From assembly GCF_014656355.1 (NCBI RefSeq), contig NZ_BNCG01000014.1, positions 55,306 through 108,362 on the forward strand: a stretch of 53,057 bases of DNA, given 5' to 3'. The notes beneath the pieces are model-generated. The model was given only the letters and a program-made list of their open reading frames with translations. It did not search any database and was not told where the DNA came from. The DNA comes from Camelimonas fluminis. GTDB lineage: Bacteria; Pseudomonadota; Alphaproteobacteria; Rhizobiales; Beijerinckiaceae. Positions 26,601-37,484 of the stretch are shown piece by piece (positions within the stretch are counted from its first letter, which is position 1; each line of letters opens with the position of its first letter). Both the position numbers and the translations under genes were made by a program.

Positions 26601-26924
26601 TTACCAGCGGCGGTAGTAACGCGGCCCGTAGTAGCGCCGGTAATATGGCCGCGGCGCATAATAGCGCGGGCGATAATAATAGCGGCGCGGCGCGTAATAC
26701 GGCCGGTAGTAGGGCCGCGGCGCATAGTAACGCGGGCCCGGGCGATAAACGCAGCCATAGGGGCCGCAAACCGTATAAGCCCGCTCAAAAAGCGCGTCGG
26801 TCGCGCCGCCGGCCGCCACAGCGGCCTGCGGCCCCGCCACAGCGGCCCGGGCCTGCGGCGCCATCGCCAGTCCCCCCAGACCAAATCCGGCGAGCATCGC
26901 CAGACAGATCGCAAAACGTCTCAT
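26601..26924 (-). CDS. Small secreted Tyr/Arg/Pro-rich protein
   Basis: 107 residues. A clear signal peptide (MRRFAICLAMLAGFGLGGLAMAPQARA, cleavage near 27) is followed by a short segment with CGPYGC and then ~50 residues built from repeats of Y-Y-x-P-R-P-Y-Y-R-x-Y-Y. The mature product is very basic and aromatic. Similar small periplasmic proteins with YYxPRxYY repeats are common in Hyphomicrobiales and have no assigned role. The start at 26924 lies seven bases after GGGACGAG. The DNA repeats in the coding region are in frame and slightly diverged, so the peptide repeat is being maintained. Confidence 0.8.
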   Translation of the reverse strand: MRRFAICLAMLAGFGLGGLAMAPQARAAVAGPQAAVAAGGATDALFERAYTVCGPYGCVYRPGPRYYAPRPYYRPYYAPRRYYYRPRYYAPRPYYRRYYGPRYYRRW

Positions 26925-27197
26925 GACTCGTCCCTTTCTCCACACGGCGCCCCAGTCCCGACGCCATGCGTTCGACAGCATTCATTCTGTCGGGACGAGT
27001 CTGCCGCAGTGCGAACGCTGCGGCAATTCACAACGTTCCATCGAGAAATTCGGGCCATGCCCGGAAAAACCGGACGCTGACCGGAACAACGAACCTGGAG
27101 ACACGCCGGAGACTGGCGCGATCATTAAGATCAGCAACGGATTTTGCGGCGCCAGCCAGTACGTTGCGGCTGGCGCCGCGTCACGACAACGTGAGGA

Positions 27198-28739
27198 TCA
27201 GGCCGGGGTGAAGATGTTCCGGCCGTCCTCATGGCGCACCACGCCCGGCCGGCCGATGCCTTCGCGCGCCTGCAGGTCGCGCATCACCGCCAGGTCCTTC
27301 GGCGTGTTGGACAGGAAGCGTTCGCCGGTGGCGAGACGGCCGACGACGATGCCAAAATCCGGATCGGTCTTGCCGTACATGACGGTGTAGGTTTCGATGG
27401 TCGCCGGACCGTTGGCCACCTCGACCAGCGGCGCCTTCGGCAGCGCGTCGAGAGCGTTCTGCAGCTCTGACGGCTTCTGGCGGCGCCAGTGGCCTTCCGT
27501 TGGCCTGGTCGAATAGACGCCGAACGAATGCTTGGTGATGTAGTTGCCGTTGGCAGTGACCAGACCGAAGCTCTCCGGCTTGCCGCGCACCCGGCGCACC
27601 ATTTCCGAGATTGAATGCATCACATAGCTGTTGCCGGGGCCGCCAAAGAACGGCAGGCCGCCCGTCACCGTCAGGCCGCGCGGGTCGTCTTCGGCAAGAC
27701 CGATCTCGGCGCAGGCGATTTCCACGGCGGAAGGGAAGCAACTGTAAAGATCGAGGAAGTCCATGTCGGCAATGGTCTTGCCGGCCATGTCGAGCGCGAT
27801 GCGCGAGCCGTTGCGGATCGCCGCCGAACCGGCGATGACCTCACGCTCGGACAGATACCAGTGGTCGTGCCCGTCGGCGCAACCATGCAGATAGACCCAC
27901 TTGCTTTCCGGGATGCCCAGCTCACGCGCCGTTCCAACCGAGGTCATGACCACGGCGGCGGCCTGGTCGATGTAGGCGTTGGCGTTCATGAAGCGCGGAT
28001 AGGGGAAGCCAATCCAGCGATTGTCGCTGGTGATGGTGGAGAGCTGCTCCGCGCTGAAACCCTCGCGCCGGGTTGCCAGCGGGTTGTCCTTCGCCACGGC
28101 GGCGAAGCCGGCGAACAGCTTGCCCATGGCCTTCATGTGGGTTTCCACGTCGCGGCCACGCTTGCCGCGAATGGCGTTCTCGATCAGCGGATACATGGCG
28201 ATGGCCGCCCGCATCAGGTGGCGCTCTTCGTAGTCGCTCCAGCCGCGACGCGGATCGCCGATTTCCTCGAAAGCGCCGCCGGGATCCTCGGCCCAGTTGG
28301 CCTTCACGTCGCCACGGGTGGCGCCATACTGGGTGCGCAGCGCCTCGCCGCCGACCAGCAGGGCGGCGCGCATTTCGCCGGCCGCGATCTGCTCGGCGAA
28401 CATGTTGACCAGATACTGGGGCATGTTGCCGCCGTTCCACGTGTAGATGTGGCGGCTGGCGTTGACGCCAAGGCGCTGGGCCACGCTCTTCGGCGGATTG
28501 GTCGAGCGACCGAAACTGGTGGCGAAGCGCGGCGCGGTGTCGGCGAACATGCGCAACATGGCCACCGTGTCCACAACCCCCGCCATGCCGGCGGCGCCTG
28601 TGTCATCCAGCGCCACGCGCCCGGCCTGGGCGATCAGATCGATGGGTGACCGGGCGTCGGTGGCCGGCGTCGTCAGATCGGTCACGTCGCCGCAACCGAC
28701 GAGCACCGGGGTTGAAGGATTGATATTGCTGGTCGCCAT
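27198..28739 (-). CDS. Thiolase-like protein (TLP1 type) without the active-site Cys
   Basis: 513 residues. The thiolase fold covers ~1-400, and the last ~90 residues (VEVANGPATIETYTVMYGKTDPDFGIVVGRLATGERFLSNTPKD) match the extra OB-like C-terminal domain of type-1 thiolase-like proteins, known from mycobacterial TLP1. Where thiolases carry the nucleophilic Cys (CASG) this protein has GGNM at 103-106, so it is unlikely to do ordinary thiolysis or condensation. Other thiolase-like blocks such as GNSYVMHSISEMV are present. Neighbours give no pathway. The start at 28739 follows GGAGACAG. It is annotated in many genomes as acetyl-CoA acetyltransferase, which I think is misleading. Confidence 0.85.
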   Translation of the reverse strand: MATSNINPSTPVLVGCGDVTDLTTPATDARSPIDLIAQAGRVALDDTGAAGMAGVVDTVAMLRMFADTAPRFATSFGRSTNPPKSVAQRLGVNASRHIYTWNGGNMPQYLVNMFAEQIAAGEMRAALLVGGEALRTQYGATRGDVKANWAEDPGGAFEEIGDPRRGWSDYEERHLMRAAIAMYPLIENAIRGKRGRDVETHMKAMGKLFAGFAAVAKDNPLATRREGFSAEQLSTITSDNRWIGFPYPRFMNANAYIDQAAAVVMTSVGTARELGIPESKWVYLHGCADGHDHWYLSEREVIAGSAAIRNGSRIALDMAGKTIADMDFLDLYSCFPSAVEIACAEIGLAEDDPRGLTVTGGLPFFGGPGNSYVMHSISEMVRRVRGKPESFGLVTANGNYITKHSFGVYSTRPTEGHWRRQKPSELQNALDALPKAPLVEVANGPATIETYTVMYGKTDPDFGIVVGRLATGERFLSNTPKDLAVMRDLQAREGIGRPGVVRHEDGRNIFTPA

Positions 28740-29039
28740 CTGTCTCCTGCCCTGTAGCCGGGCGCGTTCCGCTGGCCAGAACCATTGCGGTCCGCTCAGC
28801 GCGCGCCCCTGTTGTTGCGCCAGATCCGGGCCGCCCGTTCCCTGGACGGATCAGATCGCCAGACGCCCGTCCAGACGCGGCTCCCCGATGGGGCGAACCG
28901 GCCTGCGGCCTCATATGCAAAACTGCATAATCGCAATCTCCGCCCGAGGCGAGAGCGGCGCAGGCGATTGGTCGCATGCCCCGTGCGCATGGCGACGGAA
29001 ATTCAGGGGATCAGTCAGGAATGTGGAAGACCGAAAGAC
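28740..29039. other. Gene-free gap before tRNA-Thr
   Basis: About 300 bases between the thiolase-like gene and tRNA-Thr. I see no gene, hairpin or repeat. Confidence 0.5.
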
Positions 29040-29114
29040 TGGTGCCGCAGGGGAGGATTGAACTCCCGACCTCACCATTACCAATGGTGTGCTCTACCAC
29101 TGAGCTACTGCGGC
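29040..29114 (-). tRNA. tRNA-Thr (GGT)
   Basis: 75 bases with encoded CCA. Read on the minus strand, the acceptor GCCGCAG pairs with CTGCGGC. The D arm GCTC...GAGC is intact. The anticodon loop TTGGTAA gives anticodon GGT (29080-29082), and the T arm contains GTTCAATC. Confidence 0.97.
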
Positions 29115-29565
29115 TTTCCCGGGGAGCGGCGCGCTTGCGTCAGCCGCGTCCTTCGATGGGCGCTCCAATGCCACAGCGACCGGCGGCGCGCAAGCGGGAC
29201 GAGACGAATGTTTGTGGAATGCGACGTTTTCGCGCTTTTTCCCCCGCCGCGCCGCGACGGAAACCGACGCCGCCTGGCGCTGTCGGACAACCGCTGGTGA
29301 AGTGAACCAGACATTGGCGTCCGCCTTCACGCCATGCGGCGGGCGACCATCAAATTCATGATTTACAATATAAAAATCGATAGGCCGCCAACAATCCGGG
29401 CATAGACCCGGACAGACCAGCCGCCAGCGACCCTGGGCTGCGGATGAAGAGGTTTCCGGTTTTTTGCCGGGCACTGGAGGCCCGACGCAAAAAGGGCGCG
29501 ACCCGGCCTGCGGATCACGCCCCATGTCCAGACGGCAACTGGCGATCAGGGAGACCTGCGGCCCG
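29115..29565. other. Intergenic region between tRNA-Thr and hemA
   Basis: 451 bases with no supported gene. A short AT-rich patch lies around 29355-29385 and an inexact GGGCG...CGCCC hairpin follows hemA near 29495-29520. Confidence 0.5.
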
Positions 29566-30789
29566 TCAGGCCGCCTGACGCTCCCCCAGAGCGAGCCCCA
29601 GCTCGCGCCAGGTGGCGACCAGGGCCTCCGTCAGCTCGTCAATGAGCGCATCCGAATGATGCGGCGTCGGCGTGATGCGCAGGCGTTCGGTTCCACGGGC
29701 GACCGTCGGATAGTTGATTGGCTGCACATAGACGCCATGGCGCTCGATCAGCATGTCGCTGGCGGCCTTGGCCAGTTGGGCGTCGCCAACCATCACCGGC
29801 ACGATGTGGGTGTTGTTGGCCATCACCGGCAGACCGGCGGCGGCGAGGCGCGCCTTGGTCTTCGCCACCTGGGCGCGCTGCTGGGCGCGCTCGGCGTCGC
29901 TGACCTTCAGGTGCTCGATGGCGGCGCGGGCGGCGGCGGCCACCGGCGGCGGCAGCGCCGTGGTGAAAATGAAGCCCGGCGCGTGCGAGCGAATGGCGTC
30001 GATTACGCATTCCTTGCCCGCCAGATAGCCGCCGAGACCGCCGAAGCCCTTGGCCAGCGTCGCCTCGATGATGTCGAGACGGTGCATCGCCCCCACCTCC
30101 TCGGCATAGCCGCCGCCGCGCGGGCCATACAGGCCGACGGCATGCACTTCATCAAGGTAAGTCATGGCGTTGTAACGTTCCGCCAGATCGCAGATGGCGT
30201 GGATCGGCGAGACGTCGCCGTCCATCGAATACACGCTTTCGAAAATGATGATCTTGGCGCGGTCGGGTCCCGCCGCCTTCAGCACCTCTTCCAGATGGGC
30301 GACGTCGTTATGGCGGAAAATCCGCTTTTCGCCGCCCGAGCGGCGCACGCCCTCAATCATGGAATTGTGGTTCATCTCATCGGAGATGAGCAGGGGCTCG
30401 GGCAGCAATTTGGCCAGGGTGGAGATGCCGGTCTCGTTCGACACGTAACCGGAGGTGAAAACCAGCGAGGCTTCCTTGCCGTGCAGGTCCGCCAGCGAGG
30501 CCTCAAGATCGACGATGGGCTTGGAGGTGCCGGCGATATTGCGGGTGCCGCCGGCGCCGACGCCAAGCGTGCGGGCGCATTCAGCCATGGCCTCGGTGAC
30601 GACCGCGTGGCGCCCCATGCCGAGGTAGTCATTGGTGCACCACACGGTTACCTCGCGGGCGCCCTGCGGCCCGTGCCAGGTGGCGCGCGGAAAACGCGTG
30701 ACATCATGCTCGATGGTTACGAACACCCGGTACCGGCGCTCATTTTTCAGGGCTGCCAGGGCATTCTCGAAATAATGTTCGTAATTCAT
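29566..30789 (-). CDS. hemA: 5-aminolevulinate synthase
   Basis: 407 residues, the normal length for ALAS, which joins glycine and succinyl-CoA with pyridoxal phosphate in the first step of the Shemin haem pathway. Seen in the sequence: [23 protein letters not shown] at the N-terminus, CTNDYLGMG, the substrate region [15 protein letters not shown]-binding [15 protein letters not shown] and the Schiff-base Lys in ATLAKGFGG. The ATG at 30789 is the family start; the open frame runs 64 codons further but is not homologous. No Irr box is visible just upstream, unlike bfd and bfr. This C4 pathway is characteristic of alphaproteobacteria. Confidence 0.98.
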   Translation of the reverse strand: MNYEHYFENALAALKNERRYRVFVTIEHDVTRFPRATWHGPQGAREVTVWCTNDYLGMGRHAVVTEAMAECARTLGVGAGGTRNIAGTSKPIVDLEASLADLHGKEASLVFTSGYVSNETGISTLAKLLPEPLLISDEMNHNSMIEGVRRSGGEKRIFRHNDVAHLEEVLKAAGPDRAKIIIFESVYSMDGDVSPIHAICDLAERYNAMTYLDEVHAVGLYGPRGGGYAEEVGAMHRLDIIEATLAKGFGGLGGYLAGKECVIDAIRSHAPGFIFTTALPPPVAAAARAAIEHLKVSDAERAQQRAQVAKTKARLAAAGLPVMANNTHIVPVMVGDAQLAKAASDMLIERHGVYVQPINYPTVARGTERLRITPTPHHSDALIDELTEALVATWRELGLALGERQAA

Positions 30790-31248
30790 CACGGTCCCGT
30801 TCCGCGCTGCCTGCGCGCCTCTGGCCTGCCTTGCGGATCTGGCCGGGCTGCGAATGGCCCTTTTTTCCCGCAAGCACGCCGCCATGCAATAGATGACCTG
30901 CGGTTTTGAAGCATTCCAGACAAACAACGGCCACGCAAGCGCGACAATCGCCGCAGTCTGACCAGTTTTCGCCTCTGACAACCGGCGTCACGACGGCGCG
31001 ACGACCCGGTGAAGGCCGCCGTTGCCGGGACCAGAGCTGCTGATTTCCGCGACGCGCCGGTTTTGACATCCAGGACGCGCGCCAGGCGACGCTGACGGCT
31101 TTGTCATGATTGCTGGCGCCAGGCGGCCGGACTTTGTATGAGAAGGGTGACGGGCTGGCCCACCCGCCCGCCAGCAATGAAGCGTCTTCGTGCATGGCCT
31201 GTCCGCCTTGCCGGGAACGCCCTGATCAACCCGAACGCCGGGGCGGTT
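30790..31248. other. Divergent region between hemA and the gene before murA
   Basis: 459 bases holding the hemA promoter region. I see no further gene or structured element. Confidence 0.5.
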
Positions 31249-31455
31249 GTGAGCGAAACAGCGACAGAACGACAGAAACGGCTGGCGCAGGCGCTGCGGG
31301 CCAATTTGCGCAAGCGCAAGACCCAGACGCGGGAACGCGCCGCCGACCCCTCGCATGGTGAGGATGCGCGAGCGCAGGAGACCGCATCGCCCGACACCGC
31401 ATCGCCCGCGCCCGGCGCCCGCGACGATCCGGACAAGGCCGGCGCGGCGGGCTGA
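31249..31455 (+). CDS. Small basic hypothetical protein upstream of murA
   Basis: 68 residues from a GTG start. The N-terminal part SETATERQKRLAQALRANLRKRKTQTRERA is a basic amphipathic helix of the kind found in tiny conserved proteins near murA in Hyphomicrobiales. The rest is Ala/Pro/Asp-rich and probably disordered. The longer open frame upstream is not conserved-looking and has no ribosome site. The function is unknown and the ribosome site is weak, so the call leans on the family resemblance. Confidence 0.6.
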   Translation: MSETATERQKRLAQALRANLRKRKTQTRERAADPSHGEDARAQETASPDTASPAPGARDDPDKAGAAG

Positions 31456-31947
31456 GGCGCCGCCGCCCCCTGGCGTCGATGCGTTTTGTCCATTTCCTGC
31501 GCGTCCGCGCTTGCACGTTCGCCCCGGGCGCGAGACGACGCCATATTGCCGGGAGCATCCGGCCGTCGCTGTGGCTTTCCGGCGCTTGTGCGGGAATGCG
31601 CCCTCTGCCAAAATTAATGTTCTGCCAGAATCATCCGGCTGCGCGCGCCCGACCAGAAGGCGTCGGCCCGGAAGGAGAGAACGCCACCCGATTGGCCTCG
31701 CCCTGGCGGGGCCGGAAGCAGGTCAGGCGACACCGGATTTCCGCGCCGCCACAGCCTGACGGTGTTTCGGACGGTGTTCTTGTGGCGATTTGCTGGAAAC
31801 CCGCGCAGGCGTTTCTGCAACGCTCCCTATCAGCATCCGCATTCGGCGCCCGGCCGCGAAGTCTGGCGCCGTCGCATTTTCGGCCTGTCTGAGCTGTCTT
31901 CAGACCCTGTTGATCACAAGAGGCGGCGTTCCGCCTGGAGCACATAG
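31456..31947. other. Region upstream of murA
   Basis: 492 bases without a supported gene, including the likely murA promoter. The murA ATG has CTGGAGCACATAG upstream. Confidence 0.5.
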
Positions 31948-33243
<1,296 letters not shown>

Positions 33244-33288
33244 CGTCTTCACGTTTCCCGGCTTTCCTGACGTTCGCCATGTGCAAAG

Positions 33289-33324
33289 AAAAGGGCGGAG
33301 CCGCTGGCTCCGCCCTTTTTGTTG
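33289..33324. terminator. Bidirectional terminator between murA and the proline-rich gene
   Basis: A 12-bp perfect stem (AAGGGCGGAGCC...GGCTCCGCCCTT, loop GCT) has a T-run on plus (CCCTTTTTG) and CCCTTTTC on minus. It serves two converging genes. Confidence 0.9.
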
Positions 33325-33446
33325 TCGTTGGCAGGTCCGAAGCTGAAACCACGCGGCCCTGAGGCAAAGCGCGGCGACAGCATGCGAAACGCCTCGCATC
33401 CAATGCCGGAACGAAAATCCGTATTCGCGCTCCGGCAATTTGCGGC

Positions 33447-34091
33447 TCAGTAAGCCACGGCGCCGCGCTTGACGCCGAAACCGGGGATATCGCACTGGCA
33501 CGGCGCGTTGCGGGGCAGCATCATGCCGGTCGGGCAACTGCCGCGCGACGTGACGCAAACACTGCCGCGCGGACCGCCGCCACGGGAGTCACGGCCCCGA
33601 TCATAGTCCCTGCCGCGCCGGTCATAGTCCCGGTCACGACGATCATAATCCCGGTCACGCCTGTCATAGTCGCGGTCATAGCCGCGACGATCGTAATCGC
33701 GGTCGCGGCGATCATAGTCACGATCCCGCCCCCGATCGTAGGCGGGCGGCGGCGGTGGCGGAGGTGGTGGTCGGAACGCCGGGGGCGGCGGTGGCGGAGG
33801 CGGCGGCGGCGGCGGCCTGAACGCCGGCGGTGGTGGTGGTGGCGGAGGCCTGAACGCCGGGGGCGGCGGCGGCAGTGGCGGTGGGGGCGGCGGCGGCCGG
33901 AACCCGGGCGGCGGCGGCGGCGGGCGCATGCCGGGCGGCGGCGGCGGGCGGCCATCATCCGCCGGCTGGGCGGCGGCGATCTGCGGCAGCATCATCGCCG
34001 CCATCGCCGCGACTGTCACGGCCATCGTCACTGCCCTTGTCGTCGCCCTTGCCGTCCGGGCCACGCGCCCCGTCAACGAACGGAACCTCAT
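33447..34091 (-). CDS. Secreted low-complexity protein: polyproline and YDRRDRD repeats
   Basis: 214 residues. A signal peptide (hydrophobic ~20-41, cleavage after IAAAQ) leads into three blocks. Residues ~45-118 are almost pure proline with AFRP spacers. Residues ~119-170 are tandem YDRRDRD / YDRRGRD units. The C-terminal ~45 residues form a Cys-containing module (GSVCVTSRGSCPTGMMLPRNAPCQC). The polyproline part could span the periplasm; the charged Tyr repeat could bind RNA, polyanions or wall polymers. These roles are inference. The ATG at 34091 has AGGAGA upstream. It lies reverse-oriented inside the murA-hisD block. Confidence 0.82.
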   Translation of the reverse strand: MRFRSLTGRVARTARATTRAVTMAVTVAAMAAMMLPQIAAAQPADDGRPPPPPGMRPPPPPPGFRPPPPPPPLPPPPPAFRPPPPPPPPAFRPPPPPPPPPPPPAFRPPPPPPPPPAYDRGRDRDYDRRDRDYDRRGYDRDYDRRDRDYDRRDRDYDRRGRDYDRGRDSRGGGPRGSVCVTSRGSCPTGMMLPRNAPCQCDIPGFGVKRGAVAY

Positions 34092-34340
34092 GGGAATTCT
34101 CCTGACCCTGCCCGCCGAACGGTTCGGCGCGCCTTTCGGGTTATTGCTTCCAGCGTTTCCTGCCGGATTGTGACGCGCCCGCGCTTGTCGGCCGCGCCAA
34201 CGTCCGCAAACGTTATCAATCATGATATATGCACAGTTCGTTACAAGCCGCGCGCCAGACGTCGTTCCCGCATATGTTTCCTCTGGTCTGAGGTTTTCCT
34301 TGTTCAGATCAGGGTTTCAACGCCAGCCCGACAGGCAACC

Positions 34341-34793
34341 ATGAGCCAACTGACCCCCGACGACAGCACGCCCCTTGGCCTGATGGCGCTTGACGCCGAA
34401 GACCTTGCGGTGATTTCCGCGCACGTTCAGGACGCCGTGCTGCGGCCCGCCGACATCGTCTGGCGACCGGGCGATGGGCTGCTGGTCCTGACCTTGCGCC
34501 GTTTCGACTGGTCGTCGCCGGCCAGACGGCCGCAACGCCGGCTCAGCGCCCTGCATTTCGGCCGCGTCGCCCGCGTCGTCCACAAGGGAATGGAGCCCTC
34601 CGCCGGGGCGCTGAATCTGCTGGCAATTTCCTTCGAACCAGGCGAAGCCCCGTCTGGCGCATTGCGGCTGGATTTTTCCGGCGGCGGCGCCATCCGCGCC
34701 GAGGTCGAATGCATCGAGGCGCAGCTGAAGGATCTGGGACCGGTGTGGGAAGCCATCCGGCGTCCCGCCCATGAAACCGACGGAGAGCATTGA
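34341..34793 (+). CDS. DUF2948 family protein
   Basis: 150 residues of the DUF2948 family, found almost only in alphaproteobacteria and next to hisD. Typical stretches are LMALDAEDLAVISAHVQDAVLRPADIVW, RFDWS, RRLSALHFGRV and the end LKDLGPVWEA. No catalytic motif is known. The ATG at 34341 is chosen because the ~57 codons upstream are unrelated. The stop is one base before the hisD start, so the two are translated from the same message. Confidence 0.92.
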   Translation: MSQLTPDDSTPLGLMALDAEDLAVISAHVQDAVLRPADIVWRPGDGLLVLTLRRFDWSSPARRPQRRLSALHFGRVARVVHKGMEPSAGALNLLAISFEPGEAPSGALRLDFSGGGAIRAEVECIEAQLKDLGPVWEAIRRPAHETDGEH

Positions 34794-34794
34794 C

Positions 34795-36105
34795 ATGGTT
34801 GATACAGGCCCCGGGGCGCTGCGACTGGACGCCCGCCAGGACGGCTTCCAGCATGCTTTCGCCCGCCTGCTCGGCCAGAAGCGCGAAACCTCGGTGGACG
34901 TTGATGAGGGCGCGCGCGCCATTCTCGCTGACGTGGCGGCGCGCGGCGATGCGGCTGTCATCGAGCTGACGGCGAAGTTCGACCGGCTGGACATCTCCGG
35001 CGGGCGCATGCGGGTCGGTCCCGGGGAGATTGCCGCCGCCAGGGCTGCCTGCAAGCCGGAAGAACTGGCCGCCCTTATCGTCGCCCGCGACCGCATCGAG
35101 GCCTATCACTGCCGTCAGAAGCCGCAGGACGACAGCTTCACGGACGCGCTGGGCGTCACCATGGGCTGGCGCTGGACGGCCATCGACGCCGTGGGGCTTT
35201 ACGTGCCCGGCGGCACGGCCAGTTATCCGTCTTCGGTGCTGATGAACGCCGTGCCGGCCCGCGTCGCTGGCGTGCCGCGCATCGTCATGGTGGCGCCGAC
35301 CCCGGACGACGCCATGAACCCGCTGGTGCTGGCGGCGGCTGACCTCGCCGGCGTGGACGAGATCTACCGCATCGGCGGCGCCCAGGCGATCGGCGCCCTT
35401 GCCTATGGCACGGCCACCATCGCGCCCGTGGCCAAGATCGTCGGGCCAGGCAACGCCTGGGTGGCGGCGGCCAAACGCCGGGTGTTCGGCACGGTCGGCA
35501 TCGACATGATCGCCGGCCCGTCCGAGGTGCTGGTGATCGCCGACGACCACGCCAATCCGGACTGGATCGCCGCCGACCTGCTGGCCCAGGCGGAGCATGA
35601 CGCGGCGGCGCAGTGCATCCTGATCACCGACAGCCCAAGCCTCGCGGACGCCGTGGAAGCTGCCGTGCAGCGTCAGCTGAAAACCCTGCCTCGCGCCGCG
35701 ATCGCCGCCGCCAGCTGGCGCGACAATGGCGCCATCATTCTTGTCAGCGATCTGGATGACGCCGCCCCGCTGGCCAACGCCATCGCCGCCGAGCACCTGG
35801 AAATCGAAACCGCCAATGCGGCGGAACTGGCGGCGCAGGTGCGCAACGCCGGCGCGATCTTCCTCGGTTCGCACACCCCGGAGGCCATTGGCGATTATGT
35901 TGGCGGCCCCAATCACGTGCTGCCGACGGCGCGGTCGGCCCGCTTTTCCTCCGGCCTCGGCGTGCTGGACTTCATGAAGCGCACCTCGATACTGTCGTGT
36001 TCGCCGGAGGCGCTGCGCCAGCTCGGACCGTCCGCCATCAGCCTCGCCAATTCCGAGGGGCTCGGGGGGCACGCCCGCTCGGTGGCTATCCGCCTCAATC
36101 TCTAA
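34795..36105 (+). CDS. hisD: Histidinol dehydrogenase
   Basis: 436 residues, full length. It catalyses the last two NAD-dependent oxidations of histidine synthesis. Zinc and catalytic residues are in place: [11 protein letters not shown] (Gln and His ligands), AAEHLEIET (catalytic Glu-His), [17 protein letters not shown] (Asp ligand) and [14 protein letters not shown] (His ligand). The start at 34795 with GGAGAG eight bases upstream is preferred to an ATG inside DUF2948. As usual in alphaproteobacteria it is not in a his operon but between DUF2948 and UPF0262. Confidence 0.97.
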   Translation: MVDTGPGALRLDARQDGFQHAFARLLGQKRETSVDVDEGARAILADVAARGDAAVIELTAKFDRLDISGGRMRVGPGEIAAARAACKPEELAALIVARDRIEAYHCRQKPQDDSFTDALGVTMGWRWTAIDAVGLYVPGGTASYPSSVLMNAVPARVAGVPRIVMVAPTPDDAMNPLVLAAADLAGVDEIYRIGGAQAIGALAYGTATIAPVAKIVGPGNAWVAAAKRRVFGTVGIDMIAGPSEVLVIADDHANPDWIAADLLAQAEHDAAAQCILITDSPSLADAVEAAVQRQLKTLPRAAIAAASWRDNGAIILVSDLDDAAPLANAIAAEHLEIETANAAELAAQVRNAGAIFLGSHTPEAIGDYVGGPNHVLPTARSARFSSGLGVLDFMKRTSILSCSPEALRQLGPSAISLANSEGLGGHARSVAIRLNL

Positions 36106-36192
36106 CGACGGGAACCATGCGCCAGCGCAGGATCCGTTCACCTTGGACGGATCCGACCGGAAGCGCTCTGGCAGGGCCGGGAAGGAGCCGCC

Positions 36193-36720
36193 ATGTCCGC
36201 AAGCGGAGATTCGTCAGGCGCGGCTTCCGCCCGGAACCGGCTGGCGTCCGTCAGGCTGGACGATCAGTCGATCGGCCGCGGCGCCCCCGAACAGGAGCAC
36301 GAGCGCAACGCCGCCATCTGGGACATTGTGGAAAGCAACAGCTTCGCGGTGCCGGATGTCGACGCTGGCCCCTATGCGCTGGAACTCGCCATGGTGGAAA
36401 AACGGCTGGCGTTCACCGTGCGGCAGACGCCGGAAGATGGCGAGCCGGCCGGCAGCGGCGCGCTGGTGGCGGCGCACTATCTGTCGCTGACGCCGTTCCG
36501 GCGGGTGATCAAGGACTACGAACTCGTCTGCAACAGCTATTTCGCTGCGGTGCGCTCCGCCTCGCCGCAACAGATCGAGGCGATCGACATGGGCCGGCGC
36601 GGCCTGCACGATGAGGCGGCGACGCTGGTGCAGGAACGGCTGGCCGGCAAGCTGACGGTGGATTTTGACACCGCCCGCCGCCTGTTCACCCTCATCTTCG
36701 CCCTGCACTGGAAGGGCTGA
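36193..36720 (+). CDS. UPF0262 family protein
   Basis: 175 residues. The UPF0262 core begins near residue 15 (RLASVRLDDQSIGRG) and includes EHERNAAIWDIVESNSF, YLSLTPFRRVIKDYELVCNSYFAAVR and a C-terminal RLFTLIFALHWKG. The role is not known; the gene is a faithful neighbour of hisD across Hyphomicrobiales. The ATG at 36193 lies 87 bases after hisD, within the same probable operon. The downstream phosphatase gene starts one base after its stop. Confidence 0.92.
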   Translation: MSASGDSSGAASARNRLASVRLDDQSIGRGAPEQEHERNAAIWDIVESNSFAVPDVDAGPYALELAMVEKRLAFTVRQTPEDGEPAGSGALVAAHYLSLTPFRRVIKDYELVCNSYFAAVRSASPQQIEAIDMGRRGLHDEAATLVQERLAGKLTVDFDTARRLFTLIFALHWKG

Positions 36721-36721
36721 G

Positions 36722-37222
36722 TTGACTGCGGTCCTCCCGTCTGAGGCGCCGGGTCAGGCCGCGAAGGCGCCCATGGAGCCTGTGAAAACGCGGGTGCAGG
36801 CGGTGCTGTTCGTCTGCGCCCTCAACGCCGTGCGTTCGCCGATGGCGGAGGCGCTGGCCCGGCATTATTACGGAAAGAGCATCTATGTGCAGTCCGCCGG
36901 GGTGCGGAAGGATGATCTCGACCCGTTCGCCGTCGCCGTGCTGGACGAGATGGGGGTGGACGCCAGCCGCCATCGCCCGCGCACCCTCGATGAGCTTGAA
37001 GAGTACGAGGGGCTGAATTTCGACCTGATTGTCACCCTCTCGCCTGAGGCGCACCACGCGGCGCTCGAACTGACGCGCACGCTGGCGGTGGAGGTGGAGT
37101 ACTGGCCGACGGCTGACGCCACGGCGATGCATGGCTCGCGCGACCAGATGCTGCAGGCCTACCGCGCCGTGCGCGATCATCTGCAGAAGCGGATTATCGC
37201 ACGCTTCCGCGACCAGGTCTGA
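36722..37222 (+). CDS. Low-molecular-weight phosphatase / arsenate reductase-like protein
   Basis: 166 residues from a TTG start with GGAAGG six bases upstream; the ATG at 36773 (149 residues) is the alternative. The P-loop region reads VLFVCALNAVRSPMAEALARHYYG, whose CALNAVRS fits the Cys-x5-Arg-Ser loop of low-molecular-weight tyrosine phosphatases and ArsC. The general-acid Asp expected near the C-terminus is probably in EYWPTADATA. Proteins of this locus are usually labelled arsenate reductase, but they lack ars neighbours and act more likely as protein phosphatases. In many relatives infA follows; here it does not. Confidence 0.87.
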   Translation: MTAVLPSEAPGQAAKAPMEPVKTRVQAVLFVCALNAVRSPMAEALARHYYGKSIYVQSAGVRKDDLDPFAVAVLDEMGVDASRHRPRTLDELEEYEGLNFDLIVTLSPEAHHAALELTRTLAVEVEYWPTADATAMHGSRDQMLQAYRAVRDHLQKRIIARFRDQV

Positions 37223-37484
37223 CAGGAACGGTCGCTGGCGCAATGTCGCTGGTGCGCCGGGCGCATGTCGCCCGGATCATATCAAGGGCAAACTGGAACA
37301 AGGGGAGCGCTAATGCATCCCCTCGCGCATGCCAAAACCCAATGGGTCTGCCCCCCCTGATTTTGGTTCGACGCGCAGGCGGCGCAGGACGTTGCCTGCA
37401 AGAAGCGTTGCCCGCAACGACGCGCGTCACGCAGGACCAGGCGTGCAGATCCCGGATGCGCCAGAGCAGCGTCACGACCTGGCG

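Noticed and set aside
33720..33960. Tandem DNA repeat or CRISPR-like array in the proline-rich gene
   Set aside because: The periodic GGCGG and CGGTCATAGTC pattern is coding (Pro and YDRRDRD codons) and lacks uniform repeats with unique spacers.
36722..37222. Arsenic resistance locus
   Set aside because: The phosphatase resembles ArsC by fold only; no arsR, arsB or acr3 is nearby and the locus is the hisD block.
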